DNA of 64,000 nucleotides from Verrucomicrobiales bacterium (GTDB lineage Bacteria; Verrucomicrobiota; Verrucomicrobiia; Verrucomicrobiales; DEV007): assembly GCA_029213005.1 (NCBI GenBank), contig JARGPI010000009.1:62001-126000 (forward strand). The letters run 5' to 3'. Below, one piece after another: positions 8,632 to 17,672 of this stretch. Under the pieces are notes generated by a model. It was not told where the DNA came from, made no database searches, and worked only from the letters and a program-made list of their open reading frames with translations. Both the position numbers and the translations under genes were made by a program. Each line of letters starts with the position of its first letter. Within the stretch, counting starts at the first letter, position 1.

Positions 8632-10617
8632 CTACGCTTTCGCGGCGTCGATGACGTGTTGAGCGGTCATGCCCAACTCAGACATCACAGTGTTACCCGG
8701 TGCGCTGATTCCAAATCGATCGATCCCGAGAACCTTGCCTTCGGTGCCGACGTATTTCCACCAGAGTCCGGTAACGCCGGCTTCGATGGCGATACGCTTG
8801 GTGCAGGACGCTGGCAGCACCGATTCGCGATAAGCCGCATCCTGGCGATCAAAACGCTCCATGCAGGGCATCGAAACGACGCGAACGCCATCGCCAAGCT
8901 CTGCAGCTGCATTCATTGCGTGCTCCAGTTCGCTTCCGCTGGCAATCAGGATTGTCTCAAGAGCGCCTGATTCCTTCTTCGCGATGTATCCGCCCTGGAA
9001 CGCGCCTTCGCGGCGGGTTTTCACAGGGATTTCGTTCTGAGTGGCTACGGTTTGACGGGTCAAAAGCAGCGCGGTAGGACCGTCTTTTCTCTCGATCATC
9101 GCGGCAAAAGCTCCCGCAGTCTCTTCAGGATCGCCGGGGCGAATCACGTCGAGGTTTGGAATCACGCGAAGTCCGCTAACGGTTTCAACCGGCTGGTGAG
9201 TCGGGCCGTCTTCGCCCACACCAACGGAATCGTGAGTCAGAATGTAACCCACGGGAAGTTTGGCGAGTGCGGCGAGTCGAATTGACGGACGGAGGTAATC
9301 GGCAAAAACTGCGAAAGTCGCGCCTGAAGGACGGAAAATACCGTCGTAGGCGATTCCGTTACAAATCGCACCCATCCCGTGTTCGCGAATGCCGAACCAG
9401 ACGTTGCGCCCCGCGTAGTTGTCGGGACCGAAATCACCGGAACTCTTGATGTAGTTTTTGGTCGATCCGTAAAGGTCGGCACTTCCGCTGATCAGGTTGG
9501 GAACCGCTTCGGCAACGGCTTGGATCACTTCACCACCCGCAGCCCGGGTTGCGTTGGAGTAGCCGGGATCGAATTCAGGAATTTCGTTGAGAAGATTTTC
9601 CGGAACCACGCCCTCGATCGAGTCGCTGAGCTCCTGAGCCAGCTGAGGATTACTGGATTTCCAGCTTTCGAAGGTGTCGAGCCACTGATTGTACTCACCT
9701 TTCAACTGCTCGCTGTGAGACTTGAAGTAGGCTTTGGTTTCTTCTGAAACGAAAAACGTTTCGTCAGGTAAGCCGAGACCTTTTCTGGCTGATTCGGCAA
9801 ATTTTGCGCCGCCTTCGCCGTGTCCGGCTGCAGTTCCGGCAACTTCTGGGATACCTTTTCCGATCAGAGTTTTTGCTTCGATCAGTTTAGGCTTTCCGTT
9901 GCGGGTCTTCTTGGCGTTCTCGATGGCGGACTGAATGTCTTCGAGATCGTGGCCGTCGATTTTGATGACGTCCCATCCCATGGATTCAAAGCGCTTACAG
10001 GTGTCGGCGCTTTGCGTGCGGACTGCCATCGCGTCGAGAGTGACGTCGTTTGAATCGTAGATCAGAATCAGGTTATCGAGCTGATTGTGACCTGCAAAAG
10101 CGGCAGCCTCAGCAGCGACCCCTTCCTGGAGACAGCCGTCTCCGGCGAGAGCGATCACAGCATTATCGATGATGGTGTGATCTGCGGTATTGAATTTTGC
10201 AGCCGCCATTTTCGAAGACATCGCGTAACCAACTGCGTTACCGATTCCCTGCCCGAGAGGGCCGGTTGTGGCCTCCACACCGGGAGTCTCATCAAATTCC
10301 GGGTGACCGGGAGTGGTGCTGTGAAGCTGGCGGAAATTTTTGACCTGAGCCAGTGGCAAATCGTAGCCCGAGAGGTGAAGCCAACCGTAAAGAAACATGC
10401 TTCCGTGACCGGCGGAAAGGATGAAGCGGTCCCGGTTCAACCATTTTGGTTCGTCGGGATTGTAGCTCATTGATTTTCCGAACAGAACCGCTCCGATATC
10501 GGCAGCACCCAGAGGCAAGCCAAGGTGGCCTGAACTGCAGGCGTGAACGGCGTCGATTGCGAGGCCGCGAGCTTCATTCGCGGCGCGGGACAGTGATTCT
10601 TTATCCAATTGGCTCAT
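8632..10617 (-). CDS. tkt: Transketolase
   Basis: A 661-residue transketolase. The N-terminal TPP domain has [11 protein letters not shown] and [18 protein letters not shown], then [14 protein letters not shown] and the GDGCLQEG thiamine-diphosphate/Mg motif. The central pyrimidine-binding domain contains [15 protein letters not shown] with the catalytic glutamate, and a C-terminal domain follows. It transfers two-carbon ketol units between sugar phosphates in the non-oxidative pentose phosphate pathway. An upstream in-frame extension of 39 codons is open but unlike the family; [17 protein letters not shown] at 10617 is the natural start. The gene precedes nagB on the same strand. Confidence 0.97.
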   Translation of the reverse strand: MSQLDKESLSRAANEARGLAIDAVHACSSGHLGLPLGAADIGAVLFGKSMSYNPDEPKWLNRDRFILSAGHGSMFLYGWLHLSGYDLPLAQVKNFRQLHSTTPGHPEFDETPGVEATTGPLGQGIGNAVGYAMSSKMAAAKFNTADHTIIDNAVIALAGDGCLQEGVAAEAAAFAGHNQLDNLILIYDSNDVTLDAMAVRTQSADTCKRFESMGWDVIKIDGHDLEDIQSAIENAKKTRNGKPKLIEAKTLIGKGIPEVAGTAAGHGEGGAKFAESARKGLGLPDETFFVSEETKAYFKSHSEQLKGEYNQWLDTFESWKSSNPQLAQELSDSIEGVVPENLLNEIPEFDPGYSNATRAAGGEVIQAVAEAVPNLISGSADLYGSTKNYIKSSGDFGPDNYAGRNVWFGIREHGMGAICNGIAYDGIFRPSGATFAVFADYLRPSIRLAALAKLPVGYILTHDSVGVGEDGPTHQPVETVSGLRVIPNLDVIRPGDPEETAGAFAAMIERKDGPTALLLTRQTVATQNEIPVKTRREGAFQGGYIAKKESGALETILIASGSELEHAMNAAAELGDGVRVVSMPCMERFDRQDAAYRESVLPASCTKRIAIEAGVTGLWWKYVGTEGKVLGIDRFGISAPGNTVMSELGMTAQHVIDAAKA

Positions 10618-10800
10618 AATTCTAAGATGTAAGGCAAAATTTGGGCCATCAATCCCACATTTGTTCGAAATGTTCAAGTTTCGATGCAGAAACACGGGAT
10701 CCCAGATGGGAGCCGGTAAATGAAATTTATTCATGGACCGCCCCCGGCACCGACATCGCTCAATGCGTCCAGCTCACTTCGTAAACCCGGAGTGACACGG

Positions 10801-11547
10801 TCATAACATGGGGAACGACGCCTTGGGATTGACCGTGAAATCTTTCTGTGTCCAGTTGCTCCCTAGCTCGAATCCCGCTTTGGTTTTCCCGTCGATGAAT
10901 GACGCGGCTCTCACCCATGAATCGTATTCCGTGCCGTTAATATCGATTTTCGAATTTTCCTCGAAAAGAAGGAAGCCGGATTCGTGCAACCACACATTGC
11001 TTTCGTCGTAGTCGAAACAAAACAACTTCTGGTCCTTAGTGAATTTTCCTGTCCACATTTCCCGGCTGTGATTCAATAGATCGTACCATTCATCGCCACT
11101 GGCAGTGGTTTGGTATTTCAAACAGGGCTGCACATAGGACAGGCTGCGCAGCCCCATTTCCACCAGGAGATGATCGATTCGAATTTCCGGTAAATCGGTC
11201 CACTCATCCGGCTCCGCGGCATACCTCGCGAGCGTGAATTTTCCTGTGCTGAGCTCTTTCACGCCGAGTTGACAATTGCCCGATAACTCACAAAACCAAA
11301 CATAGCCGTCTTTGCTTTCCCGCAACTCCCCGACATCCCAGCATGCCCCGAGTCTGATTTCCGGATAACGGGCCCGCAAATCGTAAAAGATTTTCAACGC
11401 TTCAGGAATGGAAAGAGCGGTGTCGTAATTGATGCCTCGTCGATCATCGAGATCGTGATCCATTACCTTGCAACACCAGTCGTGTAAAAATTCACTGAAT
11501 CCGTGAAGTAACAGATCGCTGTCTGCCAGTCTCTCCAGATTAATCAT
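10801..11547 (-). CDS. Uncharacterised protein, 248 aa
   Basis: A soluble, acidic, Trp- and Asp-rich protein of 248 residues without signal peptide or membrane segment. It has no repeat and no motif I recognise. The many aromatic residues and the alternating hydrophobic pattern suggest a compact alpha/beta protein of the kind often seen among immunity-like or SMI1/KNR4-like proteins, but this is only an impression. ATG at 11547 is the first start in frame. It is followed on the same strand after 219 bp by tkt and preceded by the HPP-like membrane gene, so operon membership is unclear. Confidence 0.6.
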   Translation of the reverse strand: MINLERLADSDLLLHGFSEFLHDWCCKVMDHDLDDRRGINYDTALSIPEALKIFYDLRARYPEIRLGACWDVGELRESKDGYVWFCELSGNCQLGVKELSTGKFTLARYAAEPDEWTDLPEIRIDHLLVEMGLRSLSYVQPCLKYQTTASGDEWYDLLNHSREMWTGKFTKDQKLFCFDYDESNVWLHESGFLLFEENSKIDINGTEYDSWVRAASFIDGKTKAGFELGSNWTQKDFTVNPKASFPML

Positions 11548-11582
11548 ATCGTTATGATGCCGTGAGTTTTATCCCGTTTCAA

Positions 11583-12581
11583 TCAAACAGGCGCAAAACT
11601 TCGTCGGAGTAACGAGCGGTAAAAAAGGAACCCAATCGCGAGGCCACTGCTGCCAATCAACACCGCGACGGGGTAGTTCCAGCCGGGATTCTCCAGAATC
11701 TGCGGAATCAGTCCGATCGCCAGGGCAGGTGGCATGTGAAGGTCGAAAGTTTTAAGAATCACCAAACCGGCAACGAGAGATATGACGGTAGCCGTTACCC
11801 CGGGCCCCAATGTGAGCACGGCTCCGATTCCCGCCGCTGCGGTAAGTAACGTGGCCAGAGGAAATCGGGCCGGCCGACGCGCCCAGGGACAGATGTGAGG
11901 ATGCGCGAACATCTCAAACGCGATGACAACCAGCGGGGGATAAAGAATCATCCGTTCGCCGGTCAGCTCAACGAGGCAGGCCGTTATCGTGACAAAGATC
12001 AGCATAGCCGAAATCCAGTTCGCCCGTCGCGGGATTCTCTCCATTGCGTCGTCCACCTGATCTCTGAGGCTTGCCGATGTATTGGGTGATCTGGGGATGG
12101 CATATCGTTTCCATCCGATCAAAGCGAGGGCCAAAACTCCGGTTCCACCTAGTATTGCCGACGGATACCACCAGCTTTCGAGTCCCGTCATCAAAGGAAG
12201 GACTCCCGCTGAGATAGCCGGGGCGACTGGAGAACGAAGCAATTGAACCATCAGCACGCAAAACGTCGTGACGACGAGAATAGATGGCAGACCAAAGGGC
12301 AGCCAGTTAGTGACGGCGACTCCGACAACGGCAGTTATGACGGGAGTAAACGCGAGAAAACCCGGAACCGACGCCCAGGTCCCCCGGGGCCGGACAAATC
12401 CATCAAAAGCCAGAGCGGCTAATTCCGGAAAGAAAAGCAGTCCGGCTCCCGGCAGCGATGAAAGAAGTGAAATTAGCCCGAGATACCCGACTGATAAAAA
12501 ATGGGCCACGAAACGAAGCCGCCCTGTAAGTGGAGCAGCCGGAGTTGTGATTCCGGTCGAAAAAGATAGCGTTTCAGACAT
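11583..12581 (-). CDS. HPP-family-like integral membrane protein
   Basis: A 332-residue polytopic membrane protein with about ten hydrophobic segments arranged as two similar halves separated by a hydrophilic stretch near residues 165-190. Each half has a proline-containing motif in the position of the HPP signature: SPVAPAISAGVLPLM in the first half, and HMPPALAIGL in the second, close to the HPP-type HPPAGA. HPP proteins are thought to transport small anions such as nitrite, but a substrate cannot be assigned. ATG at 12581. The 188 bp downstream of the carboxypeptidase-regulatory-like gene hold no other feature. Confidence 0.6.
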   Translation of the reverse strand: MSETLSFSTGITTPAAPLTGRLRFVAHFLSVGYLGLISLLSSLPGAGLLFFPELAALAFDGFVRPRGTWASVPGFLAFTPVITAVVGVAVTNWLPFGLPSILVVTTFCVLMVQLLRSPVAPAISAGVLPLMTGLESWWYPSAILGGTGVLALALIGWKRYAIPRSPNTSASLRDQVDDAMERIPRRANWISAMLIFVTITACLVELTGERMILYPPLVVIAFEMFAHPHICPWARRPARFPLATLLTAAAGIGAVLTLGPGVTATVISLVAGLVILKTFDLHMPPALAIGLIPQILENPGWNYPVAVLIGSSGLAIGFLFYRSLLRRSFAPV

Positions 12582-12769
12582 AGCCCGTAAGCATTTGCGA
12601 AGTAAAATTCGGACCCTCTGACGTGAGCTCTCTTCAAATCATTACCGGGTTTTTTCTGAAATATTCTTCCGGAATTCGATCGGGCAGTGTTCGGTTTCCT
12701 CCGGCTAAGTTCTGGATTGTAGAACCATCTTCATTTTGGGGGCGAGCCATCAAACCAGTGAAAAAGCAA

Positions 12770-14079
12770 TTATTCCAAAATCGGGCTGCGAAACGGAGCG
12801 TCTCTTCTTTCCTCCCAGTTCCTCAAATCGACCTTCGCCCAATCAGGGGCGGGTGCAGTGCCTCGCCCTAACAGGATCTTTAAATCGAGATCTCCTGACA
12901 AATTGCCGACGATTTGGTAAGGGTTCATCGTGTCGATATTTGGATTTTTCGAAGAGATATAGTATCCCGGAATCCGTGCCGAAATTGAGAGTCTTTCTCC
13001 TGGCAAGTCAGTGGCGGCAAACTTACCATCGGGTCCCAATCTGATTATCTGGCTATCCCAGGCTTCGTTACGCCCTATGAATAGGCGAGTGGATTCTGGA
13101 ACCTTCTTTCCATCAGAAAGAATTACGGTTCCTCTTAATTGAAACCCTTTGTGGACTTCATTTCTCCCGCGTCGGTTACTGCATCATCTATGCCCGATAA
13201 TACTTTACGGAAAGGGATCACGCCAATTCCCTGCATCGAGTTCATTTTTCCGTACAGATAGTAACTCTGCCGGGGAGGTAGGTTGCTAAACAAAAATTCC
13301 CCTTTGTCGTTGGTCCCGATAATATATTCTCCAACAAACAACTTCGTGCGATTCTCCTGACACAATCCCATTTGAATGCCTTTGACCGGCTTACCGTCCT
13401 TTAGAATCGTTCCTTTTAAAAACGCGCCCCGCGTGATTGAAATCTCCTGGCGTTTTGCTTTGAACTTCATTTCAGGGGTCACGGTTTTTGTATACCCTTT
13501 TCCTGAGATGATAAGTTGAACTTTGTCGGTCCGATTTTTTGACGCGATTTCAAATTCGCCGTTTTCATCAGTGAGCGCGATACTCTCCAATAGCTGGATA
13601 GGAGACATTGCTCCCGGAGTGATTTTCGCCGCGACGACCGGTTGCCCATCCCGATTGATTACCCGGCCTTTGAAAACTTGATTTTTTGGGATTTTTGACC
13701 AGTCCCGCTGCTGCATAACGATGGTCTGATGTTCTTTTTCGGGATCGCACAGACCAATGGCACGAGACTGATAACCTTTAGCAACGATAGTGTAGGAAAA
13801 CAGTAACTCTGAATTTAGTCCTGTGATTGAAAAGCTCCCATCCCCGATAGAAGTTGCGGACTTCCCACAATCCGCGTAGCAGGATGGTCAATAGGCGCTC
13901 GTCCCAACCCTGACTGCTGCTGTTTCAATATAGATTTTGGCATCCGGTATGGGTCTCTGGTTTTCATCCGTAACGGTGCCTGTCAATTCCGCTCCAATTG
14001 CGCAAAGCGGCACGAGGATCGATAAGACGGCGAAAATAAATCGATTTTGCATGACAAATTTTACCAACGATTCCTTCAT
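12770..14079 (-). pseudogene. Carboxypeptidase-regulatory-like secreted protein with in-frame UGA and a frameshift
   Basis: One reading frame from ATG 14079 encodes a signal peptide (hydrophobic core about residues 10-28, ending near IGAELTG), then a carboxypeptidase-regulatory-like beta-sandwich (GTVTDENQRPIPDAKIY). At 13888-13890 it meets TGA in SAY-*-PSCYADCGK. The same frame then continues open for 250 codons, with two further repeats (FKGRVINRDGQPV and LKGTILKDGKPV), to a TAA at 13135. A one-base loss in the A-run at 13161-13163 (minus strand) explains that stop: shifting frame there restores EVHKGFQLRGTVILSDGKKV and continues to a stop at 12770. About 435 residues in total. It may be a decayed gene, a selenoprotein (UGA read as Sec in U-P-S-C) carrying a separate error, or a gene with assembly errors. 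Confidence 0.7.
13856..13890 (-). promoter_or_regulatory. Candidate bacterial SECIS stem-loop after in-frame UGA
   Basis: On the minus strand the UGA (13890-13888) is followed after 12 nt by a stem-loop: GCGGAUU pairs with AGUCCGC (seven pairs, one G-U) around the loop GUGGGA. The apical loop starts 19 nt after the UGA, its first base is G, and the stem lies in the translated frame. This fits the published bacterial SECIS rules (loop 16-37 nt from UGA, G among the first two loop bases). Short stems like this also arise by chance, and no selenocysteine genes are present in the window. Confidence 0.4.
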
Positions 14080-14249
14080 ATCTCGAATCGTAAAGAGTTA
14101 AAAGAGAATTCGCAAGTTTCCCTCCGAAGTTTTCTTTTCATCACTTGCACCGCTACGAATTTCGCGCAGGGATGCCACTGGTAACCTTCTATTCGTTCAG
14201 CCTTAGTAAATTGGCAGCTCTTCTTTCCCCATCGCGTTAAAATTTTAAC

Positions 14250-14284
14250 TGTACCCTGTACCGTCTCAAAGTGTACAGGGTACA
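14250..14284. repeat. Pair of 22-bp-phased GTAC dyads, opposite centres
   Basis: TGTACCCTGTACC at 14250-14262 and TGTACAGGGTACA at 14272-14284 are 22 bp apart. The second copy is inverted: its centre reads AGG instead of CCT, while the dyad arms stay the same. It lies in the 321-bp divergent gap between the carboxypeptidase-regulatory-like gene (14079) and the esterase gene (14401), 117 bp before the latter. The rest of that gap (14080-14249 and 14285-14400) shows no gene that I trust. Confidence 0.85.
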
Positions 14285-14400
14285 ATCTTGCGACCATCAG
14301 AGTGCTGAGACACAAAAAAGTCAGGTACCGATTCATTCAGAAACTTTTCTTTTCGGAATCTAGATATGAATCTACAATAACAATTCCAGCATTCAAATAT

Positions 14401-15195
14401 ATGAAAAATTCTATAGTTCCTCTTTTGCTCGCGATGGTTTGTTTCACCACGTGGATTCATGCCACCGATGTTTATATTGTGATCGGGCAGTCCAACGGGT
14501 GGCGGATCAGTTCTCTGGCCGAAGGGCCGGGTGGAGAGCAACTGGGAGAAGTGATGTATTTTCCGATGGCTTGCACGAGTCGCCCGGAAAGCTCGCAGGC
14601 TAAAATAATCAAGATGGTTCATCCCTCCTGTCAGGGGAGGGGATTGGCCGAAAATTTACTGAAGCAGTCCGGGGATGATATCATTTTTGTCCAATACTGC
14701 GTCTGTGGTTCAAGTCTTCACGGCGAGGCAAACTGGTATCCCGGAAATGATCCGGCAAAGGGCGAAATTAACGAGGCGGGTCTCTATGCAAATTTTCAAA
14801 AGTATCTCGCCAGCGCCCGCAAACAAGCCGAAGCGGCAGGGCATGAGTGGGATGTTAAAGGAGTGTTTTGGCATCAGGGCGAGTCCGATTCCAACGCTCA
14901 TTCCGCGCAATATGAAACCAATTTTCGAAATTTGATTTATCGATTACGGAAAGATGTTGGACCGGAAGTACCTATCGTGGCGGGCAAGATCCGGGAGTTA
15001 AGTGAACCGGCGGGAGTCGTCAATCAGGCACTGGAAACAGTCGCTTCTTCCGATCCATTGATCTCAGTGGTTCCTGTCGATGATCTACCTGCAGAGTCTC
15101 CAACGAACGTGCACTTTAAAACGCCGGGCTGTCAGACTCTGGGAGCCAGAATGGTAGAAGCCTACTCGAAGATCCGGGCCGCCTTGCCGGAATAA
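14401..15195 (+). CDS. Secreted sialate O-acetylesterase-like hydrolase
   Basis: A 264-residue SGNH-type esterase of the sialate O-acetylesterase (SASA/DUF303) group. An N-terminal signal peptide (residues about 1-20) is followed by the nucleophile block GQSNG, and the WHQGESDS motif typical of this family lies near residue 160. The C-terminal NVHFKT region supplies the catalytic His. Such enzymes remove acetyl groups from sialic acids or plant-type glycans outside the cytoplasm. The frame opens 99 bp earlier, but MKNSIVPLLLAMV at 14401 gives the signal peptide. It is convergent with the sulfatase gene, which suggests polysaccharide degradation. Confidence 0.85.
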   Translation: MKNSIVPLLLAMVCFTTWIHATDVYIVIGQSNGWRISSLAEGPGGEQLGEVMYFPMACTSRPESSQAKIIKMVHPSCQGRGLAENLLKQSGDDIIFVQYCVCGSSLHGEANWYPGNDPAKGEINEAGLYANFQKYLASARKQAEAAGHEWDVKGVFWHQGESDSNAHSAQYETNFRNLIYRLRKDVGPEVPIVAGKIRELSEPAGVVNQALETVASSDPLISVVPVDDLPAESPTNVHFKTPGCQTLGARMVEAYSKIRAALPE

Positions 15196-15247
15196 AGTCA
15201 GGAACCAGTTAGTCCATTCTCTATCAGCGAGAGTTAGCTGCCGGTAA

Positions 15248-16768
15248 TTATCGACCTGGCGGCTGATCAAAAATAAGTTCGTCTCTCTCCTTCTCTAGTA
15301 TCGAACTTAATCGACCGGCGATGTCACTGAAGGATTTGTCATCGGCTATATTTTGTGTTTCCACTATACCGGCGCGAAGGTCGTAAAGCGCTTTGTGAAC
15401 CAGCTTGCCGCCTTCGATCTTACGCCACTCAGTATAGCGAAAGTCTTTGCAGCGGACGCTGTGGCCTATTGCGTCGGCCCGGGAATACTGGCTGAAGGCG
15501 TACTTCTGCTCGTCCAGCGCGGGATCTGCGAGAAGATTAGCGAAACTGTTTCCCTGCAGGTGCTCCGGTTTCGGTAGTCCCGCCAGATCACACAGAGTCG
15601 GGTATAGATCGACAAGCTCCACCAGTGAGGCACTGCGCTGACCGGCGGTGCTCATGCCGGGAGTTTTGATAAGCAAGGGCACCCGGGTGGATAATTCGAA
15701 ATTCGTTGCTTTACCCCACATACTTTGATCGCCGAGATGAAAGCCGTGGTCGCTGGTCACAATGACGATAGTGTCGTTTTCCATATCGAGATCGTGAATT
15801 CGTCCTAACACTCTCCCAATCTGGGCATCGACGTAGGAAACGGAGGCGAAGTAACCATGTACTAGTTTTTGGGTAGTGTCCGTGTCGAGAGGCGTTTTTG
15901 GAGGTAAAGCACGATACTGTGTCAATAGTTCGCGGGAGCGATTGTTATCCTCGTGAGGAGCGCCGTCCGGGAAAGCGACGGTTGTGGGTGTGGGAAGTTT
16001 CTCCGGGTCATAGAGATCCCAGTATTTCTTCGGCGCGACGAAAGGCAGGTGGGGACGTAGAAAGCCTACTGCTAAAAACAAGGGTTCTCTGCGCTCACGG
16101 GCTCGGTCGAGGGCTGCGATAGCAAGGTCGGCGATCTGTCCATCGCCAAGTTCACTATCGCCGACGTCGAGTGATTCCCACGCCATGCCCCGGCGAATGA
16201 CTTTCGGGATATCGCGAAACGGATCGGGCAGACCGGAGTCCCTGGCCTCCTGCTGGATTCGCTCGACCAGTTTTCGACCCGCCCGGGTGCGATACTCGTA
16301 GCCGATGTTTACCGGCGTAAGGTGTTTCTCGCTCCAGCAGCGCGGATCCTCCCAGCTATTGTGGGCGATTTTACCGATGCCGATCGAGTGATAACCGTTT
16401 TTCCGGAAGTGAGCTGGGAAATAATCAATATCCTGGAGGTCCCGGCGGACATCACGATTCGTCCAGATGCCGCGCATGTCAGGACGAAGTCCGCTCAGCA
16501 TACTGGTGCGCGAAGCCATGCAAACCGCGGCCTGACAGTAGGCGCGATCAAAAACCAGAGATTGCCTGGCGAAGGCGTCAATATTTGGAGTTTGAATTTG
16601 CGTAGCCCCGTAGCAACCCAGCTCCGGACGTAGGTCATCAACGATAATGAACAGCACACTGGGAGGGGTAGCAAAACAGAGGCTGCCTGCTGCTAGCGAA
16701 GCGATCCAAAGCAAAGCAACAAAACGAAGGGGTCTTGCGTGGGCGGCCCGAAATGCATATTTTCTCAT
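15248..16768 (-). CDS. Sulfatase (iduronate-2-sulfatase-like, formylglycine type)
   Basis: A 506-residue secreted sulfatase. After a signal peptide (about residues 1-33) comes the metal-binding FIIVDDLRPELGCYG, and at C83-M-A-S-R the formylglycine consensus (CxAxR type), where Cys is converted by an FGE-type enzyme. Further ligands occur in AVGFLRPHLPFVAPKKYWDLY and in TSDHGFHLGDQSMWGK. The overall order matches iduronate-2-sulfatase-type enzymes (choline-sulfatase subgroup not excluded). The frame extends to a TTG at 16819, but the ATG at 16768 is directly followed by the signal sequence. No maturase gene is in the window. Substrate: a sulfated glycan, by inference. Confidence 0.93.
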   Translation of the reverse strand: MRKYAFRAAHARPLRFVALLWIASLAAGSLCFATPPSVLFIIVDDLRPELGCYGATQIQTPNIDAFARQSLVFDRAYCQAAVCMASRTSMLSGLRPDMRGIWTNRDVRRDLQDIDYFPAHFRKNGYHSIGIGKIAHNSWEDPRCWSEKHLTPVNIGYEYRTRAGRKLVERIQQEARDSGLPDPFRDIPKVIRRGMAWESLDVGDSELGDGQIADLAIAALDRARERREPLFLAVGFLRPHLPFVAPKKYWDLYDPEKLPTPTTVAFPDGAPHEDNNRSRELLTQYRALPPKTPLDTDTTQKLVHGYFASVSYVDAQIGRVLGRIHDLDMENDTIVIVTSDHGFHLGDQSMWGKATNFELSTRVPLLIKTPGMSTAGQRSASLVELVDLYPTLCDLAGLPKPEHLQGNSFANLLADPALDEQKYAFSQYSRADAIGHSVRCKDFRYTEWRKIEGGKLVHKALYDLRAGIVETQNIADDKSFSDIAGRLSSILEKERDELIFDQPPGR

Positions 16769-16832
16769 AGTGCCAGTTTTCGTCTTTTGTTTTCGGATCT
16801 TAGGACGGGAGTGGTGCAATGGATCCTATTGA

Positions 16833-17156
16833 ATGCCCAGCCGTATGAAAACTCAAATATTTGAATCGATAGTGGAGACAATCAAAGCGGTCCCTGCCGG
16901 GAAGGTTGCCACCTATGGGCAGATCGCACGCTGGGCGGGGTTTCCCGGGCATAGTCGCCAGGTTGCCAGAATTCTTCACTCTTCCAGCGAAAAATACGAT
17001 CTCCCCTGGCACCGGATCATTAATTACGAGGGGAAAATCTCACTTCCCGAACCGGGATACAGCAGACAAATGAAATTGCTGAAAGCAGAAGGTGTCGTGT
17101 TTTCCGCTTCAGGCAGAGTATCCCTCAAAGACTTTGGGATGGAAGAGACTGAGTGA
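16833..17156 (+). CDS. Alkyltransferase-like (ATL) DNA-binding protein
   Basis: A 107-residue protein consisting only of the winged-helix DNA-binding domain of O6-alkylguanine-DNA alkyltransferases. In the active-site motif PCHR the acceptor cysteine is replaced: here P58-W59-H60-R61. Such ATL proteins bind O6-alkylguanine without repairing it and flag the lesion for nucleotide excision repair (family knowledge). The second possible start, MKTQIF at 16845, is equally likely. It is divergent from the sulfatase gene and stands alone. Confidence 0.9.
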   Translation: MPSRMKTQIFESIVETIKAVPAGKVATYGQIARWAGFPGHSRQVARILHSSSEKYDLPWHRIINYEGKISLPEPGYSRQMKLLKAEGVVFSASGRVSLKDFGMEETE

Positions 17157-17231
17157 ACTTATTGTTGCTTCGAAAGCTGGAGAGTTGCTGAGACACTGAA
17201 AGCCGGTTGCGTTGCGAACCCTGAGCCTCGC

Positions 17232-17627
17232 TTAGACAAAAACGGGTTCTTTCCAAATTGGCACGGTCTCTTTGATCCGTTTCAGGTATTCGCGGGAAAT
17301 TTCAAAGGCTGCGGCGCTGTGGGCGGTCTGGACCCGGATCAGGATAGAGGCATCTCCTGCGGCGACTTCTCCGACGCGGTGATAGACGGTCGCGAGATGG
17401 TCCGGATAGGCCTCTCCCATTGCCTCGCCGATGGCTTCGAGCTCTCTCAGAGCCATGTTTTCGTAGAATGAATACCGGATTCCTGAAATCTCGCGTCCAT
17501 CCTCAGTTTTCCGGACCACTCCGTGAAACCTGAGGTCGGCACCATGAATCTCCGAGGATTCAAGCCCAGACTCGATCTCTGAAACAAATTCTTCTCCGAT
17601 GGAACATGAGAAATGATCACTTGCCAT
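17232..17627 (-). CDS. moaE: Molybdopterin synthase catalytic subunit
   Basis: A 131-residue MoaE. Characteristic segments are FHGVVR, ISGIRYSFYENMALRELE, HRVGEVAAGDASILI, AHSAAAFEISREYLKRIK and the C-terminal VPIWK with the active-site lysines. With MoaD it inserts sulfur into precursor Z to make molybdopterin. No moaD or other moa gene is adjacent, so it must work with a partner encoded elsewhere. It overlaps nothing; gnd starts divergently 46 bp from its ATG. Confidence 0.93.
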   Translation of the reverse strand: MASDHFSCSIGEEFVSEIESGLESSEIHGADLRFHGVVRKTEDGREISGIRYSFYENMALRELEAIGEAMGEAYPDHLATVYHRVGEVAAGDASILIRVQTAHSAAAFEISREYLKRIKETVPIWKEPVFV

Positions 17628-17672
17628 GGCGTTATTGATGCCCTTTTATCCCCCACAAGAAAACAGATATCA

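Noticed and set aside
14076..14336. Minus-strand 86-codon frame before the carboxypeptidase-regulatory-like gene
   Set aside because: It contains the GTAC dyads, overlaps the real start region and lacks any recognisable domain.
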